A stretch of DNA of 64,000 nucleotides, taken from positions 186,001 through 250,000 of the forward strand of contig NZ_LZSG01000062.1 in assembly GCF_001665395.1 (NCBI RefSeq). The letters are read 5' to 3'. Position numbers and translations under genes: made by a program. Numbering within the stretch: position 1 is the stretch's first letter; each line of letters opens with the position of its first letter. The notes under the pieces were generated by a model, which was given only the letters and a program-made list of their open reading frames with translations, had not been told where the DNA came from and did no database searches. Below are positions 8,052 through 15,722 of the stretch, one piece after another. Source of the stretch: Mycobacterium sp. 1164966.3 (lineage in GTDB: Bacteria > Actinomycetota > Actinomycetes > Mycobacteriales > Mycobacteriaceae).

Positions 8052-8698
8052 GCTCGAGCCTCGACACCGCGTTGACCATCGCCGGGTTCGTCCTGTGCGC
8101 CGGGGTGGTGGCTTTGTGTGTTCCGGGGGGGCTGGCCATGTCGGGCATTTCCGCGGCGGACGAATCGCAGGATCGGCCCCCGCGCAGCCTCCGGGAGAAC
8201 GCGGTGAGCGTGGCAGCTGTCGTGGTTCCGCCCGCTTTGTTCGCCGGAATCTGTGTGGCCGCAGTGACATTGGCTTGGCTGGCCTCTGGACTGACGTTCT
8301 ACTACCCGCTGCTCGCCCTGGGCGTCGGCGTCGCCGCGTGGTACGGCGCCATCGTCGGCCTCGCCGCATGGCGCAACAACGTGAAACGTGCCGTGCTGGA
8401 CGCCTACTCCAAGGAAGAACCACCGAGGCCCACCGCCGAAGACGCGATCGCCGCGGTACGCGACTACATCCGCGACAAGAAAATCACCTACTCCACAACG
8501 GATTTGGTGGCCGAACGGTTTCCGCTCGGCTGGTCGGTGTATGCGCCGCCGGCGATGGCGGTGTTCTTGGTCGGCGACAGTGGCCGCATCGAGCAGACGT
8601 CGTCCTCGACACCCCTGGCCAGCGCGCAGCGGCGCTTCACCGCCCAAGAGAGCCTGATGGAGCCATTTCGCGGGCGATGGCGGCGCCGTCCGCGCTGA
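8048..8698 (+). CDS. Membrane-anchored protein with the same N-terminal module as its neighbour
   Basis: 216 residues. Three hydrophobic stretches lie at about residues 6-35, 50-80 and 82-106, so the N-terminal half is membrane-embedded. The C-terminal half ('DAIAAVRDYIRDKKITYSTTDLVAERF ... GWSVYAPP ... FLVGDSGRIEQTSSSTP') is a diverged copy of the first 80 residues of the 6558 protein. It then stops after a short basic tail where the neighbour continues into its YezG-like part, so it may be truncated. The shared module suggests duplication inside the locus. Tethering an immunity domain at the membrane would fit a toxin that passes it, but this is inference. Confidence 0.6.
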   Translation: MSSSLDTALTIAGFVLCAGVVALCVPGGLAMSGISAADESQDRPPRSLRENAVSVAAVVVPPALFAGICVAAVTLAWLASGLTFYYPLLALGVGVAAWYGAIVGLAAWRNNVKRAVLDAYSKEEPPRPTAEDAIAAVRDYIRDKKITYSTTDLVAERFPLGWSVYAPPAMAVFLVGDSGRIEQTSSSTPLASAQRRFTAQESLMEPFRGRWRRRPR

Positions 8699-8732
8699 AT
8701 GAGCGCCTAGCTTGCCGGTTGGCGGCCGTGGG

Positions 8733-9218
8733 CTACCGCTCGCCAGGACTGCGTTCGACAAGCGGAATATCCTGGCGGCCAGACTGATTGAGCACCCACC
8801 GCATCCTGTCGATGTCGAACTTGCCGCGTGGCACCACCGTCCGAAGCGGTAAGTCGGTCAGTACCTGCCCATCCTTTACCGGCATAGGGTTCAGCTTGGC
8901 TCCTGGCCGCAGCGCGGTCCCGATCTCGACGGTTCCGGGCCTGCTACCGGCGGTGAACACCACTTGGGATACAAGGTCCCAGTGCGCCAACGTCTTTCGG
9001 AACATCAGGCCGTTGCAATCACCCATGAACAGCGTCGACGTCGACAGGTGAAACAGCAATGCGCCCACCACCGCGGCCATGATGACGCCTTTGGCTGCGC
9101 GGCCCGAAATCACCTGCGCGGCACCAAGCCCCCAGATCACCAGGGCAGCGCACCCCAGCAGCGCCAGCAATCGCAGACCCGACAGAATGGCGGTGATCCG
9201 GTATCGCACCCGCGGCAT
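8733..9218 (-). CDS. Small membrane protein of unknown function
   Basis: 161 residues. The start is the ATG whose ATGA overlaps the stop of the upstream gene at 9218. Two hydrophobic helices (about residues 14-36 and 45-65) are followed by a soluble part of about 90 residues ('GSRPGTVEIGTALRPGAKLNPMPVKDGQVLTDLPLRTVV'). No enzyme motif is recognised. It is convergent with the toxin operon, 34 bases from its last stop, and forms a two-gene unit with the next small membrane protein. Confidence 0.6.
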   Translation of the reverse strand: MPRVRYRITAILSGLRLLALLGCAALVIWGLGAAQVISGRAAKGVIMAAVVGALLFHLSTSTLFMGDCNGLMFRKTLAHWDLVSQVVFTAGSRPGTVEIGTALRPGAKLNPMPVKDGQVLTDLPLRTVVPRGKFDIDRMRWVLNQSGRQDIPLVERSPGER

Positions 9219-9442
9219 CACCGCACGGCAACCCGCGAACCCGGCGACTGCCGTACGACGCCGATCACCGAGGCGACCCACGCCGGTGTTGCGGTCACGT
9301 CGGCGACCGCAAACGATATCCCTACCGCGGCGGTGATCCCGCCGAGGCCCGTCAGCATGAACAGCCAAAAAGCCCGCGACGCGGCAGACTGCCGATTCGC
9401 GACGGGCTGCGCCCTGCTGAGCGGTTGCAGTGGGTACGACAC
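9218..9442 (-). CDS. Short membrane protein
   Basis: 74 residues from a GTG at 9442. The GTG is chosen over an in-frame ATG at 9484 because AAGGAGGA (9453-9446 on this strand) sits just before it. It contains two hydrophobic segments ('AFWLFMLTGLGGITAAVGISFAV' region and 'PAWVASVIGVV'; the first exceeds one helix in length). It overlaps the next gene by ATGA. It is probably a partner of the 8733-9218 membrane protein. Function unknown. Confidence 0.55.
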   Translation of the reverse strand: MSYPLQPLSRAQPVANRQSAASRAFWLFMLTGLGGITAAVGISFAVADVTATPAWVASVIGVVRQSPGSRVAVR

Positions 9443-9531
9443 CCGTCCTCCTTTGGTTGGCGACACCGACCATATCGGCGCCACTCACGGACGCTCTGCC
9501 AGCCGTCCTGTCCGGTTTCCCGTCGCAGCGC

Positions 9532-9546
9532 GGTAACCTCATTCTC
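9532..9546 (+). promoter_or_regulatory. Candidate operator of the TetR-hotdog regulator (self)
   Basis: GGTAACCTCATTCTC, 27 bases before the regulator's start. It matches the perfect dyad GGTAACGTCATTACC at 10624 in 12 of 15 positions. Occurrence before the regulator and before the gene that follows it is what a self-regulated TetR operator looks like. Confidence 0.5.
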
Positions 9547-9573
9547 AACGGGCGACCAGGACGGGAGAAACTC

Positions 9574-10596
9574 ATGACCGGTCCCAACGATGACGCTGAC
9601 GTGACTCGAGGCGATCGCTTCATCAAGACGGCAGTCGCGATACTGGGCGAAACCGGCCGTACCGATTTCACCGTGCAAGAGGTCGTCGCCCGCTCCAAGA
9701 CCTCGTTGCGCGCCTTTTACCAGCATTTCAGCAGCAAGGACGAATTGCTGTTGGCGCTGTTCGACAGGACCATCGCGCATTCGGTACAGATCTGGCGCGA
9801 CGAGACCACCGGACTGGACAGCACGTCGGCGCTGAAGCTGGTGATCGACCGCGTCAGTCAACAGCCGGAGTCGAGCACCCAGGACAGTCTGAACCGGGCC
9901 CTGAGCCTCTACAACCAGCACCTGGCCGAGACTCGTCCGCGCGAATACGCCCGGGTGCTCTCACCCTTGCATCAGCTCATCCGCGACGTCGTGGGACAGG
10001 GCATTACCGAAGGAGTGTTCAACCCGGGGCTCGATGTCGGGTCGGCGGCCGCGATCGTGATGCAGACCATCGTGGGCGCACAGCGATTGCATTGGCTGGG
10101 AACCGAATTGAACGGAACTCCGATAGACGCCGGCCAGCTCTACGACTTCTGCAGCAGGGCGCTCGGCATCCGCGACACCGAAGAGGAGACGCCCGCGCCG
10201 TCGCTTGCTGAGCTGTTCGCGCAGATCGGGATGCGGCCGGGCTACCACGACGGCGAGTTCGCGATGACGATGCCGGTCAGCCCGAAGGTGACCAACACCT
10301 CGGGCGCGCTGCAGGGCGGATTGATCGCCACCCTGGTGGACGTGGCGGGCGGCCAGTTCGGGCTGGACCATCTGCAGCAGGGAACCACCATGACGACGGC
10401 CGATCTGTTCGTCCGCTACCTGCGACCCATCCGGCAGGGCTTGGCCCGCGCGGTGCCCCGGATGCTGCGGTCCGGCCGGCGGGCGATGGTCATGCAGGTC
10501 GACATCTACGGCGACACCGACGACGAGCTCGCGGCGACCGCGACGGTGAATTTCGCCGTCATCAACGGGACGACGCCGACGGTAGGCCTGCAATAG
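9574..10596 (+). CDS. TetR-type DNA-binding domain fused to a PaaI-like hotdog domain
   Basis: 340 residues from the ATG at 9574, with CGGGAGAAA just upstream. Residues about 10-60 form a TetR helix-turn-helix ('FTVQEVVARSKTSLRAFYQHFSSKDELLLALF'). A typical TetR ligand-binding helical domain reaches about residue 200. Residues about 205-335 are a hotdog fold of the PaaI thioesterase type ('NTSGALQGGLIATLVDVAGGQF' and 'TADLFVRYLRPIRQG'). Most TetR proteins end near residue 200. Here an acyl-CoA-binding or -hydrolysing domain is attached, so the protein may sense or destroy its own thioester ligand. It lies 71 bases before the amidohydrolase gene, and both have a similar dyad upstream. Confidence 0.85.
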   Translation: MTGPNDDADVTRGDRFIKTAVAILGETGRTDFTVQEVVARSKTSLRAFYQHFSSKDELLLALFDRTIAHSVQIWRDETTGLDSTSALKLVIDRVSQQPESSTQDSLNRALSLYNQHLAETRPREYARVLSPLHQLIRDVVGQGITEGVFNPGLDVGSAAAIVMQTIVGAQRLHWLGTELNGTPIDAGQLYDFCSRALGIRDTEEETPAPSLAELFAQIGMRPGYHDGEFAMTMPVSPKVTNTSGALQGGLIATLVDVAGGQFGLDHLQQGTTMTTADLFVRYLRPIRQGLARAVPRMLRSGRRAMVMQVDIYGDTDDELAATATVNFAVINGTTPTVGLQ

Positions 10597-10623
10597 TCCC
10601 GGTACACCCTGTTGCGCAGCAGT

Positions 10624-10638
10624 GGTAACGTCATTACC
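10624..10638 (+). promoter_or_regulatory. Candidate TetR-hotdog operator before the amidohydrolase gene
   Basis: GGTAACGTCATTACC, a dyad with arms GGTAA and TTACC and a 5-base centre, 29 bases before the amidohydrolase start. The variant upstream of the regulator itself (9532) shares the left arm and centre. Confidence 0.55.
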
Positions 10639-10667
10639 AACCCCAGAGAACTGCCAAGGAGATCGCC

Positions 10668-11861
10668 ATGCCGTCTCGCGAGCTTCCCTTCCCGGTGTTC
10701 GACGCCGACAACCACATGTACGAGCCGCAGGAAGCACTCACTAAGTTCCTGCCGGACAAGCGCAAGAACGTGATCGACTACGTGCAGGTCCGCGGCCGGA
10801 CCAAGATCGTGGTCCGCGGCCACATCAGCGAATACATTCCCAACCCGACGTTCGAGGTGGTAGCCCGTCCGGGTGCGCAGGAGGAGTACTTCCGCAACGG
10901 AGCTCAAGGCAAGTCCTACCGCGAAATCCTCGGTGAGCCGATGAAGGCAATTCCCGCTTTCCGTGAGCCCGGTCCCCGGCTCGAGGTGATGGACGAGCTC
11001 GGCATCGACTACGCGCTGATGTTTCCCACGCTGGCCAGCCTGGTCGAAGAGCGAATGAAGGACGACCCGGAGATGACCCACGACGTCATCCACGCGCTCA
11101 ACCAATGGATGTACGAGACTTGGTCGTTCAATTACCAGGAGCGCATCTTCGCCACCCCGGTCATCACCCTGCCGATCGTCGAGCGCGCTCTCGAAGAACT
11201 CGAATGGTGCCTCGAGCGCGGTGCCCGCACGGTGCTGGTCCGCCCGGCCCCGGTGCCCGGCTACCGGGGCAGCCGGTCATTCGGCCTCGAGGAGTTCGAC
11301 CCGTTCTGGCACGCCTGCATCAAGGCCGAGCTCCCGGTCTCGATGCACGCATCGGACAGCGGCTACTCCGAGTTCGCGAACGTGTGGGAGCCCGGCGACG
11401 AGTTCCTGCCGTTCAAGCCGACCGCCTTCCGCAGCCTGACCATGGGGCATCGGCCGATCATGGACGCGATGGGTGCGCTGGTGTGCCACGGCGCGCTGTC
11501 GCGCAATCCGGAGCTGCGAATCCTCTCCATCGAAAACGGCGCGGACTGGGTGCCCGACCTGTTCAAGGGCCTCAAGGGCGTCTACAAGAAGATGCCCAAT
11601 TCATTCAGCGAGAACCCCATCGAGGCCTTTAAGCGCTGCATCTACATCACCCCGTTCTGGGAGGACCGGTTCAGCGAGATCGTGAAGATGGTGGGCACCG
11701 ACCGGGTGCTGTTCGGATCCGACTGGCCACACCCGGAGGGCCTGAAGGACCCCATCTCGTTCGTCGACGAGCTGACCGAATTCGAGCAGGACGACGTCGC
11801 CAAGATCATGGGCGGCAACCTGATGAAGCTGATGAAGGTTTCCCAACCGGCCTCGGCTTAG
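10668..11861 (+). CDS. Amidohydrolase_2-family metal-dependent hydrolase
   Basis: 397 residues, ATG with AAGGAG upstream. It is a TIM-barrel of the amidohydrolase-2 type (ACMSD / gamma-resorcylate decarboxylase relatives). It has 'DADNHMYEP' in place of the D-x-H start motif, then 'HASDSGY', 'LSIENGADWVPDLF' and the terminal 'FGSDWPHPEGL'. Members hydrolyse or decarboxylate ring compounds with one metal ion. The mycobacterial subgroup is large and mostly uncharacterised. It follows the TetR-hotdog gene and shares its putative operator. It is a clear paralogue of the gene at 52451. Confidence 0.85.
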   Translation: MPSRELPFPVFDADNHMYEPQEALTKFLPDKRKNVIDYVQVRGRTKIVVRGHISEYIPNPTFEVVARPGAQEEYFRNGAQGKSYREILGEPMKAIPAFREPGPRLEVMDELGIDYALMFPTLASLVEERMKDDPEMTHDVIHALNQWMYETWSFNYQERIFATPVITLPIVERALEELEWCLERGARTVLVRPAPVPGYRGSRSFGLEEFDPFWHACIKAELPVSMHASDSGYSEFANVWEPGDEFLPFKPTAFRSLTMGHRPIMDAMGALVCHGALSRNPELRILSIENGADWVPDLFKGLKGVYKKMPNSFSENPIEAFKRCIYITPFWEDRFSEIVKMVGTDRVLFGSDWPHPEGLKDPISFVDELTEFEQDDVAKIMGGNLMKLMKVSQPASA

Positions 11862-11926
11862 TTTGGCGTTGGCGCTGCGCTCAGCCGCGCACCGTCGAAA
11901 CCTGGACTCCACCCGGCCGCTCTTGC

Positions 11927-11932
11927 TATACA
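11927..11932 (+). promoter_or_regulatory. Extended -10 box for a leaderless rsfA transcript
   Basis: TGCTATACA contains a TATACA hexamer with an upstream TG. TGGACT, a possible -35, lies about 17 bases further upstream. A transcript starting about 8-9 bases after the box would begin at the ATG at 11941, which has no ribosome binding site. Leaderless starts are common in mycobacteria. Confidence 0.4.
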
Positions 11933-11940
11933 AGAGCACC

Positions 11941-12381
11941 ATGAGCCTGGCGTCAGGAGATCATTCCCGACCAGGCATTGCTCAGGTGATGCTGAGTACC
12001 CGGCTGATCCGCGAGCTGGGCGATCCGCACAGCACGTTGCGCGCCACCGCGCAGCGAAGCGGACCGGTCATGATCGTCCGGGCGGGCGGCGAGATCGACG
12101 CCGCTAACGAGCACACCTGGCTGCAGCTGCTCGGCGAAGTGTCGGCGATTACCACCCCACCAGGCCCGTTTGTCGTCGACGTCAACGACGTCGAGTTCAT
12201 GGGCTGCTGCGCGTTGGAGGTATTGGCCGACGAAGCGCAGCGCTGCCAGCGCCGCGGCATCGCGCTGCGTTTGGTAAGCGGCAACCCCGGGGTCGCCCGG
12301 GTCGTCGAGGCATGTGGGCTCGACGAAGTGCTGCCCATCCACCCAACTACCGACGCCGCGCTGGCGGAGGCATTCGCCTAA
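11941..12381 (+). CDS. rsfA: Anti-sigma factor antagonist RsfA (STAS domain)
   Basis: 146 residues from the ATG at 11941. A later ATG at 11989 gives a protein that lines up with M. tuberculosis RsfA from its first residue. The STAS core 'RAGGEIDAANEHTW', 'VDVNDVEFMGCCALEVLADEAQRCQRRG' and 'VLPIHPTT' is very close to RsfA (Rv1365c). RsfA binds the anti-SigF protein UsfX, and its two cysteines in the 'GCC' region make it redox-responsive; the 'MGCC' pair is present here. The next genes are the Rv1364c-like pair, the same order as in M. tuberculosis. The first start is favoured by a -10-like box placed for a leaderless message. Confidence 0.88.
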   Translation: MSLASGDHSRPGIAQVMLSTRLIRELGDPHSTLRATAQRSGPVMIVRAGGEIDAANEHTWLQLLGEVSAITTPPGPFVVDVNDVEFMGCCALEVLADEAQRCQRRGIALRLVSGNPGVARVVEACGLDEVLPIHPTTDAALAEAFA

Positions 12382-12524
12382 GGCGGGCCGCGGACACGCG
12401 GGTGTGCCCGAAAAATCAATGCACGAAACGGCTGACATGCATTGATAATTTGGGTAACCGACACTTTGCCAACTGGTCATCGCGCCGGATCTTCGCCCTG
12501 GCGAGGCTGTCGTAGGAAGGGTGA

Positions 12525-12959
12525 ATGACGGCCGAGAAGGATTGGGACAAAGCGGTCGGGAAGGCCGAGGACGTGCGGCGCGTCTTCGAAAGCATCCCGG
12601 CAATGGTGGTCGGCCTGCAGGGACCGGAGCATCGTTTCATCGCGGCCAATGCGGCTTACCGCACGTTGGCTCCGAAGTCCGATTCAATTGGGTTGCCGGC
12701 CAGCGAGGTTCATCCCGAACTCGAAAGCCAGCAGATCTACGAAATGTTCAACCGCGTGTACCAGACCGGTGAACCTCAATCGGGTGCCGAATGGCGCCTG
12801 CAGCTCGACTTCGACGGGTCAGGCGTTGAGGAACGGTTCTTCGACTTTCTGGTCACGCCGCGCCGCCGCGAAGACGGATCGATCGAGGGTGTGCAACTGG
12901 TTTTCGACGACGTGACCCGTCGGGTGCGGGCGCGGCTGGCCACCGAGGCCCGGATGTAG
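12525..12959 (+). CDS. PAS sensor part of a split Rv1364c-like sigma-factor regulator
   Basis: 144 residues holding one PAS domain (about residues 18-135: 'VRRVFESIPAMVVGLQGPEHRFIAANAAYR', 'RRREDGSIEGVQLVFDDVTRRV'). It ends at a TAG (12957-12959). The next codons in the same frame read E-L-S-E-R-Y-R and run straight into the phosphatase part. In M. tuberculosis Rv1364c, as I recall it, the PAS, phosphatase, kinase and STAS parts form one chain and this position is a Glu codon. One base change, GAG to TAG, would explain the split. The sensor may be made alone, or read-through or re-initiation may still supply the rest. Confidence 0.8.
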   Translation: MTAEKDWDKAVGKAEDVRRVFESIPAMVVGLQGPEHRFIAANAAYRTLAPKSDSIGLPASEVHPELESQQIYEMFNRVYQTGEPQSGAEWRLQLDFDGSGVEERFFDFLVTPRRREDGSIEGVQLVFDDVTRRVRARLATEARM

Positions 12960-12962
12960 GAG

Positions 12963-14489
12963 TTGTCCGAGCGGTACCGCCACGTCCGCGATTCGGCCAC
13001 CGTGATGCAGCAGGCCTTGCTGGCTCCCTCAGTGCCCGTCATCCCCGGTGTCGACATAGCTGCCGAGTACCTGGTGGCGGCGGAGGACACCGCCGCCGGT
13101 GGGGACTGGTTCGATGCGCTGCCGCTCGGAGATCGGCTGGCGCTCATCGTCGGTGACGTCGTCGGTCATGGCGTCGAAGCCGCCGCGGTGATGTCGCAGT
13201 TGCGCACTGCCGTGCGGATGCAAATCTCAGCCGGTCACACCATCGCCGAAACCCTCGCGGCGGTGGACCGCTTCCACGACGAGGTGCCCGGATCGAAATC
13301 GGCCACCATCTGCATCGGCTCGCTCGACTTGGCCACCGGTGAGTTTCAGTACTGCACCGCCGGACATCCGCCGCCGTTGGTGGTGACCGCCGACGGGCGG
13401 TCCCGGTACGTGGAGCCAACCGGCGCAGGGCCGCTCGGCAGCGGTGCCGGATTCGCGCTGCGCACCGAGGTGCTCGACATCGGCGACTCGATCCTCCTCT
13501 ACACCGACGGCCTGATCGAACGCCCCGGCCGGCCGATGCAGGCGAGCACGGCGGAATTCGCCGAGCTGACCGCGAACATCGCCGGCGGCGGCAAGGGCTT
13601 CATCATGGATACCGACCTGCGCCCCGTCGACCGCCTGTGCGCAGAGACACTGGAGTTGCTGCTCCGGTCGACCGGCTACAGCGACGACGTCACAATGCTT
13701 GCCGCGCAACGACGTACGCCGCCCCCGCCGCTGCACCTGACGCTTGACGCGACGATCCACGCCGCGCGCACCGTCCGCGCCCGGCTTCGGGAATGGCTGG
13801 GTGACCTCGGTGCCGATGCCTGCGACATCTCCGACGTCGTGCACGCCGTTTCCGAATTCGTCGAGAACGCAGTCGAACATGCCTATGCCACAGAGGTTCC
13901 CGACGGCGTGGTCGTCGAGGCGACGTTGGGCGGTGACAGCAACCTGCGCGTCTCGGTGATCGACCACGGCCGCTGGAAGGACCACCGCGAAGGCGGGCAG
14001 GGCCGCGGGCGTGGACTCGCGATGGCCGAAGCACTGGTGTCGCACGCCCACGTCACACATGACGACGACGGCACCACCGCCACCCTCACGCACTGCCTTT
14101 CGCGGCCGGCCAATTTCGTCACCGACCCGATGGTCAGCCGGGCAACCTACCAGCGCGCTATCGACCGCGAATTCGCCTCCGTTGTCGGTGCCGCCGGGCA
14201 CATCATCGTCAGCGGCGACGTCGATTCCATCACCGCGTCCACCCTGGACCGCCAGATTGCCGTCGAAAGCCGTTCGGGGATAGCACCTTTGACGATCGAC
14301 CTGAGCGCAGTCACCCATCTCGGGTCGGCGGGTGTCAGCGCACTGGCCGCAGCCCGTGACCGGGCGCGGCGGCAGGGCGGTGACTGTGTGCTGGTCGCAC
14401 CGCCGGGCAGCACCGCGCACCACGTCTTGACACTGGTCCAAATACCGGTTGTCAGCGGCGGATCCGAGGGCGTCTTCGTCGACGAGTAA
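12963..14489 (+). CDS. PP2C (RsbU/SpoIIE) phosphatase - RsbW-like kinase - STAS protein, PAS domain cut off
   Basis: 508 residues if started at the TTG at 12963, three bases after the amber codon and in the same frame as the PAS gene. Residues about 25-245 are a SpoIIE/RsbU phosphatase ('GGDWFDALPLGDRLALIVGDVVGHGVEAA', 'LLYTDGLIERPG', 'GYSDDVTMLA'). About 250-375 is an RsbW-like HATPase kinase ('FVENAVEHAY', 'VIDHGRW', 'GRGRGLAMAEALV'). About 385-500 is a STAS domain ('DLSAVTHLGSAGVSALAAA'). It matches Rv1364c nearly end to end apart from the lost sensor. TAGGAG directly touches the TTG, so expression probably depends on re-initiation after the PAS stop. Confidence 0.8.
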   Translation: MSERYRHVRDSATVMQQALLAPSVPVIPGVDIAAEYLVAAEDTAAGGDWFDALPLGDRLALIVGDVVGHGVEAAAVMSQLRTAVRMQISAGHTIAETLAAVDRFHDEVPGSKSATICIGSLDLATGEFQYCTAGHPPPLVVTADGRSRYVEPTGAGPLGSGAGFALRTEVLDIGDSILLYTDGLIERPGRPMQASTAEFAELTANIAGGGKGFIMDTDLRPVDRLCAETLELLLRSTGYSDDVTMLAAQRRTPPPPLHLTLDATIHAARTVRARLREWLGDLGADACDISDVVHAVSEFVENAVEHAYATEVPDGVVVEATLGGDSNLRVSVIDHGRWKDHREGGQGRGRGLAMAEALVSHAHVTHDDDGTTATLTHCLSRPANFVTDPMVSRATYQRAIDREFASVVGAAGHIIVSGDVDSITASTLDRQIAVESRSGIAPLTIDLSAVTHLGSAGVSALAAARDRARRQGGDCVLVAPPGSTAHHVLTLVQIPVVSGGSEGVFVDE

Positions 14490-14495
14490 TCCGTG

Positions 14496-15722
14496 TCAAC
14501 GACCGTGCCGCACCTGATTGAACGGCACCCCACGGTCGGCGACGTATTCCCGCGGAAAATTCAGCACCCGCTCTCCGATGACATTGCGGGCCATCTCGGT
14601 GGTGCCGCCGCCGATCGCGACCGACTGCCGGGACAGGTAACGGAACCCGGTCCGCAGACCTTCGGCTGGTTCACCGACGACACCCGCAGCACCGGCGATC
14701 GACAACGCAGTGTCGATCTCCAGGCTCACCGTTTCGGCGTGGAAGAGCCTGATGAGCGTTCCGCCCGCCGGCGGCAAGATCCCGTCCCGCACACTGCGAT
14801 AGACGTGATCGTTCAGCTGCTCCGCTACCGCACGGTGTACCAATGCCCGGCCGGCGCGCTCCTGCACCCGATCGCTGTGCGCCTGACCGGTCGTGCGGGC
14901 AAGCTCGGCGTAGTCGACCGGTGTGGTGTGGCCGCCCTCGCTGCCACTGCCGCTTGCGAACTCGGAGCCCTGACCAACCGCGCGGCGTTCGTGATACAGC
15001 TGCCGCGACGCCACCGCCCAGCCCTTGTTCACCTCACCGACCACGGCGTCGTCGCCGACATCCACCCCGTCGAGGAACTCCTCGCAGAACTCGGTGGACC
15101 CGTTGACCTGCGTGATGCGCCGCAACGTGATAGCCGGATGGCCGATCGGCACCAGGAACATGGTCAGGCCGTCGTGCTTGGGTACATCCCAGTTCGTGCG
15201 CGCCAGGCATAGCCCGTAGTCGGCCGCGAATGCGCTGGTGCTCCACGTCTTTGCGCCGTTGAGCACCCAACGGTCGCCCTGCCGTTCGGCGCGGGTGATC
15301 ACCCCGGCCAGATCCGATCCGCCGCTTGGTTCCGAGAGCAGCTGCACCAGTATCTCGTCGCCGCGCAGGGCGGCGGCGATGTGCTGCGTCTTCTGCTCCT
15401 CGCTGGCGGTGTCAAGCAGGGTGGCGCAACAGATCGTGAACGTCGGAGTGTTGAGGATCAGTGGCATCTCGTAATACAGCGATTCCTCGTCGAACGCCCG
15501 CTGGTATTCGTAGTCCAGCCCCAGGCCGCCGTACTCGCGAGGAAAGCAGATACCCGCGAAACCACCTGCGTGAAGCCGCTTTTGCAGTTCTCTGGCCCGT
15601 TGCCAGCTGCGTTCGTCGTCACGTGGCGCGGCCGGCGGCGATTTCGGGTCGATGCGCGGCATGTTGTCAGCCAGCCAGGCCCGGGCCCGGGCGGCGAACT
15701 CGGCAACCGATTCGGTTGTCAT
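14496..15722 (-). CDS. Acyl-CoA dehydrogenase (FadE family), catalytic-type subunit
   Basis: 408 residues, started at 15722 where ATGA overlaps the upstream FadE stop. The three-part acyl-CoA dehydrogenase fold is clear: an N-terminal helical domain ('CFPREYGGLGLDYEYQRAFDEE'), a flavin-binding beta domain ('LLSEPSGGSDLAG', 'WVLNGAKTWSTSA') and a C-terminal helical domain ending in 'GGGTTEMARNVIGERVLNFPRE'. FAD is the expected cofactor. In mycobacteria such adjacent pairs often form alpha2beta2 enzymes on steroid or other bulky acyl-CoAs, with the base on one subunit only. It is convergent with the Rv1364c-like gene (6 bases apart). Confidence 0.88.
   Translation of the reverse strand: MTTESVAEFAARARAWLADNMPRIDPKSPPAAPRDDERSWQRARELQKRLHAGGFAGICFPREYGGLGLDYEYQRAFDEESLYYEMPLILNTPTFTICCATLLDTASEEQKTQHIAAALRGDEILVQLLSEPSGGSDLAGVITRAERQGDRWVLNGAKTWSTSAFAADYGLCLARTNWDVPKHDGLTMFLVPIGHPAITLRRITQVNGSTEFCEEFLDGVDVGDDAVVGEVNKGWAVASRQLYHERRAVGQGSEFASGSGSEGGHTTPVDYAELARTTGQAHSDRVQERAGRALVHRAVAEQLNDHVYRSVRDGILPPAGGTLIRLFHAETVSLEIDTALSIAGAAGVVGEPAEGLRTGFRYLSRQSVAIGGGTTEMARNVIGERVLNFPREYVADRGVPFNQVRHGR

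Noticed and set aside
13227..14441. 404-codon minus-strand open frame
   Set aside because: Opposite strand of the clear phosphatase-kinase-STAS gene; the translation is Arg/Gly/Val-rich without motifs.
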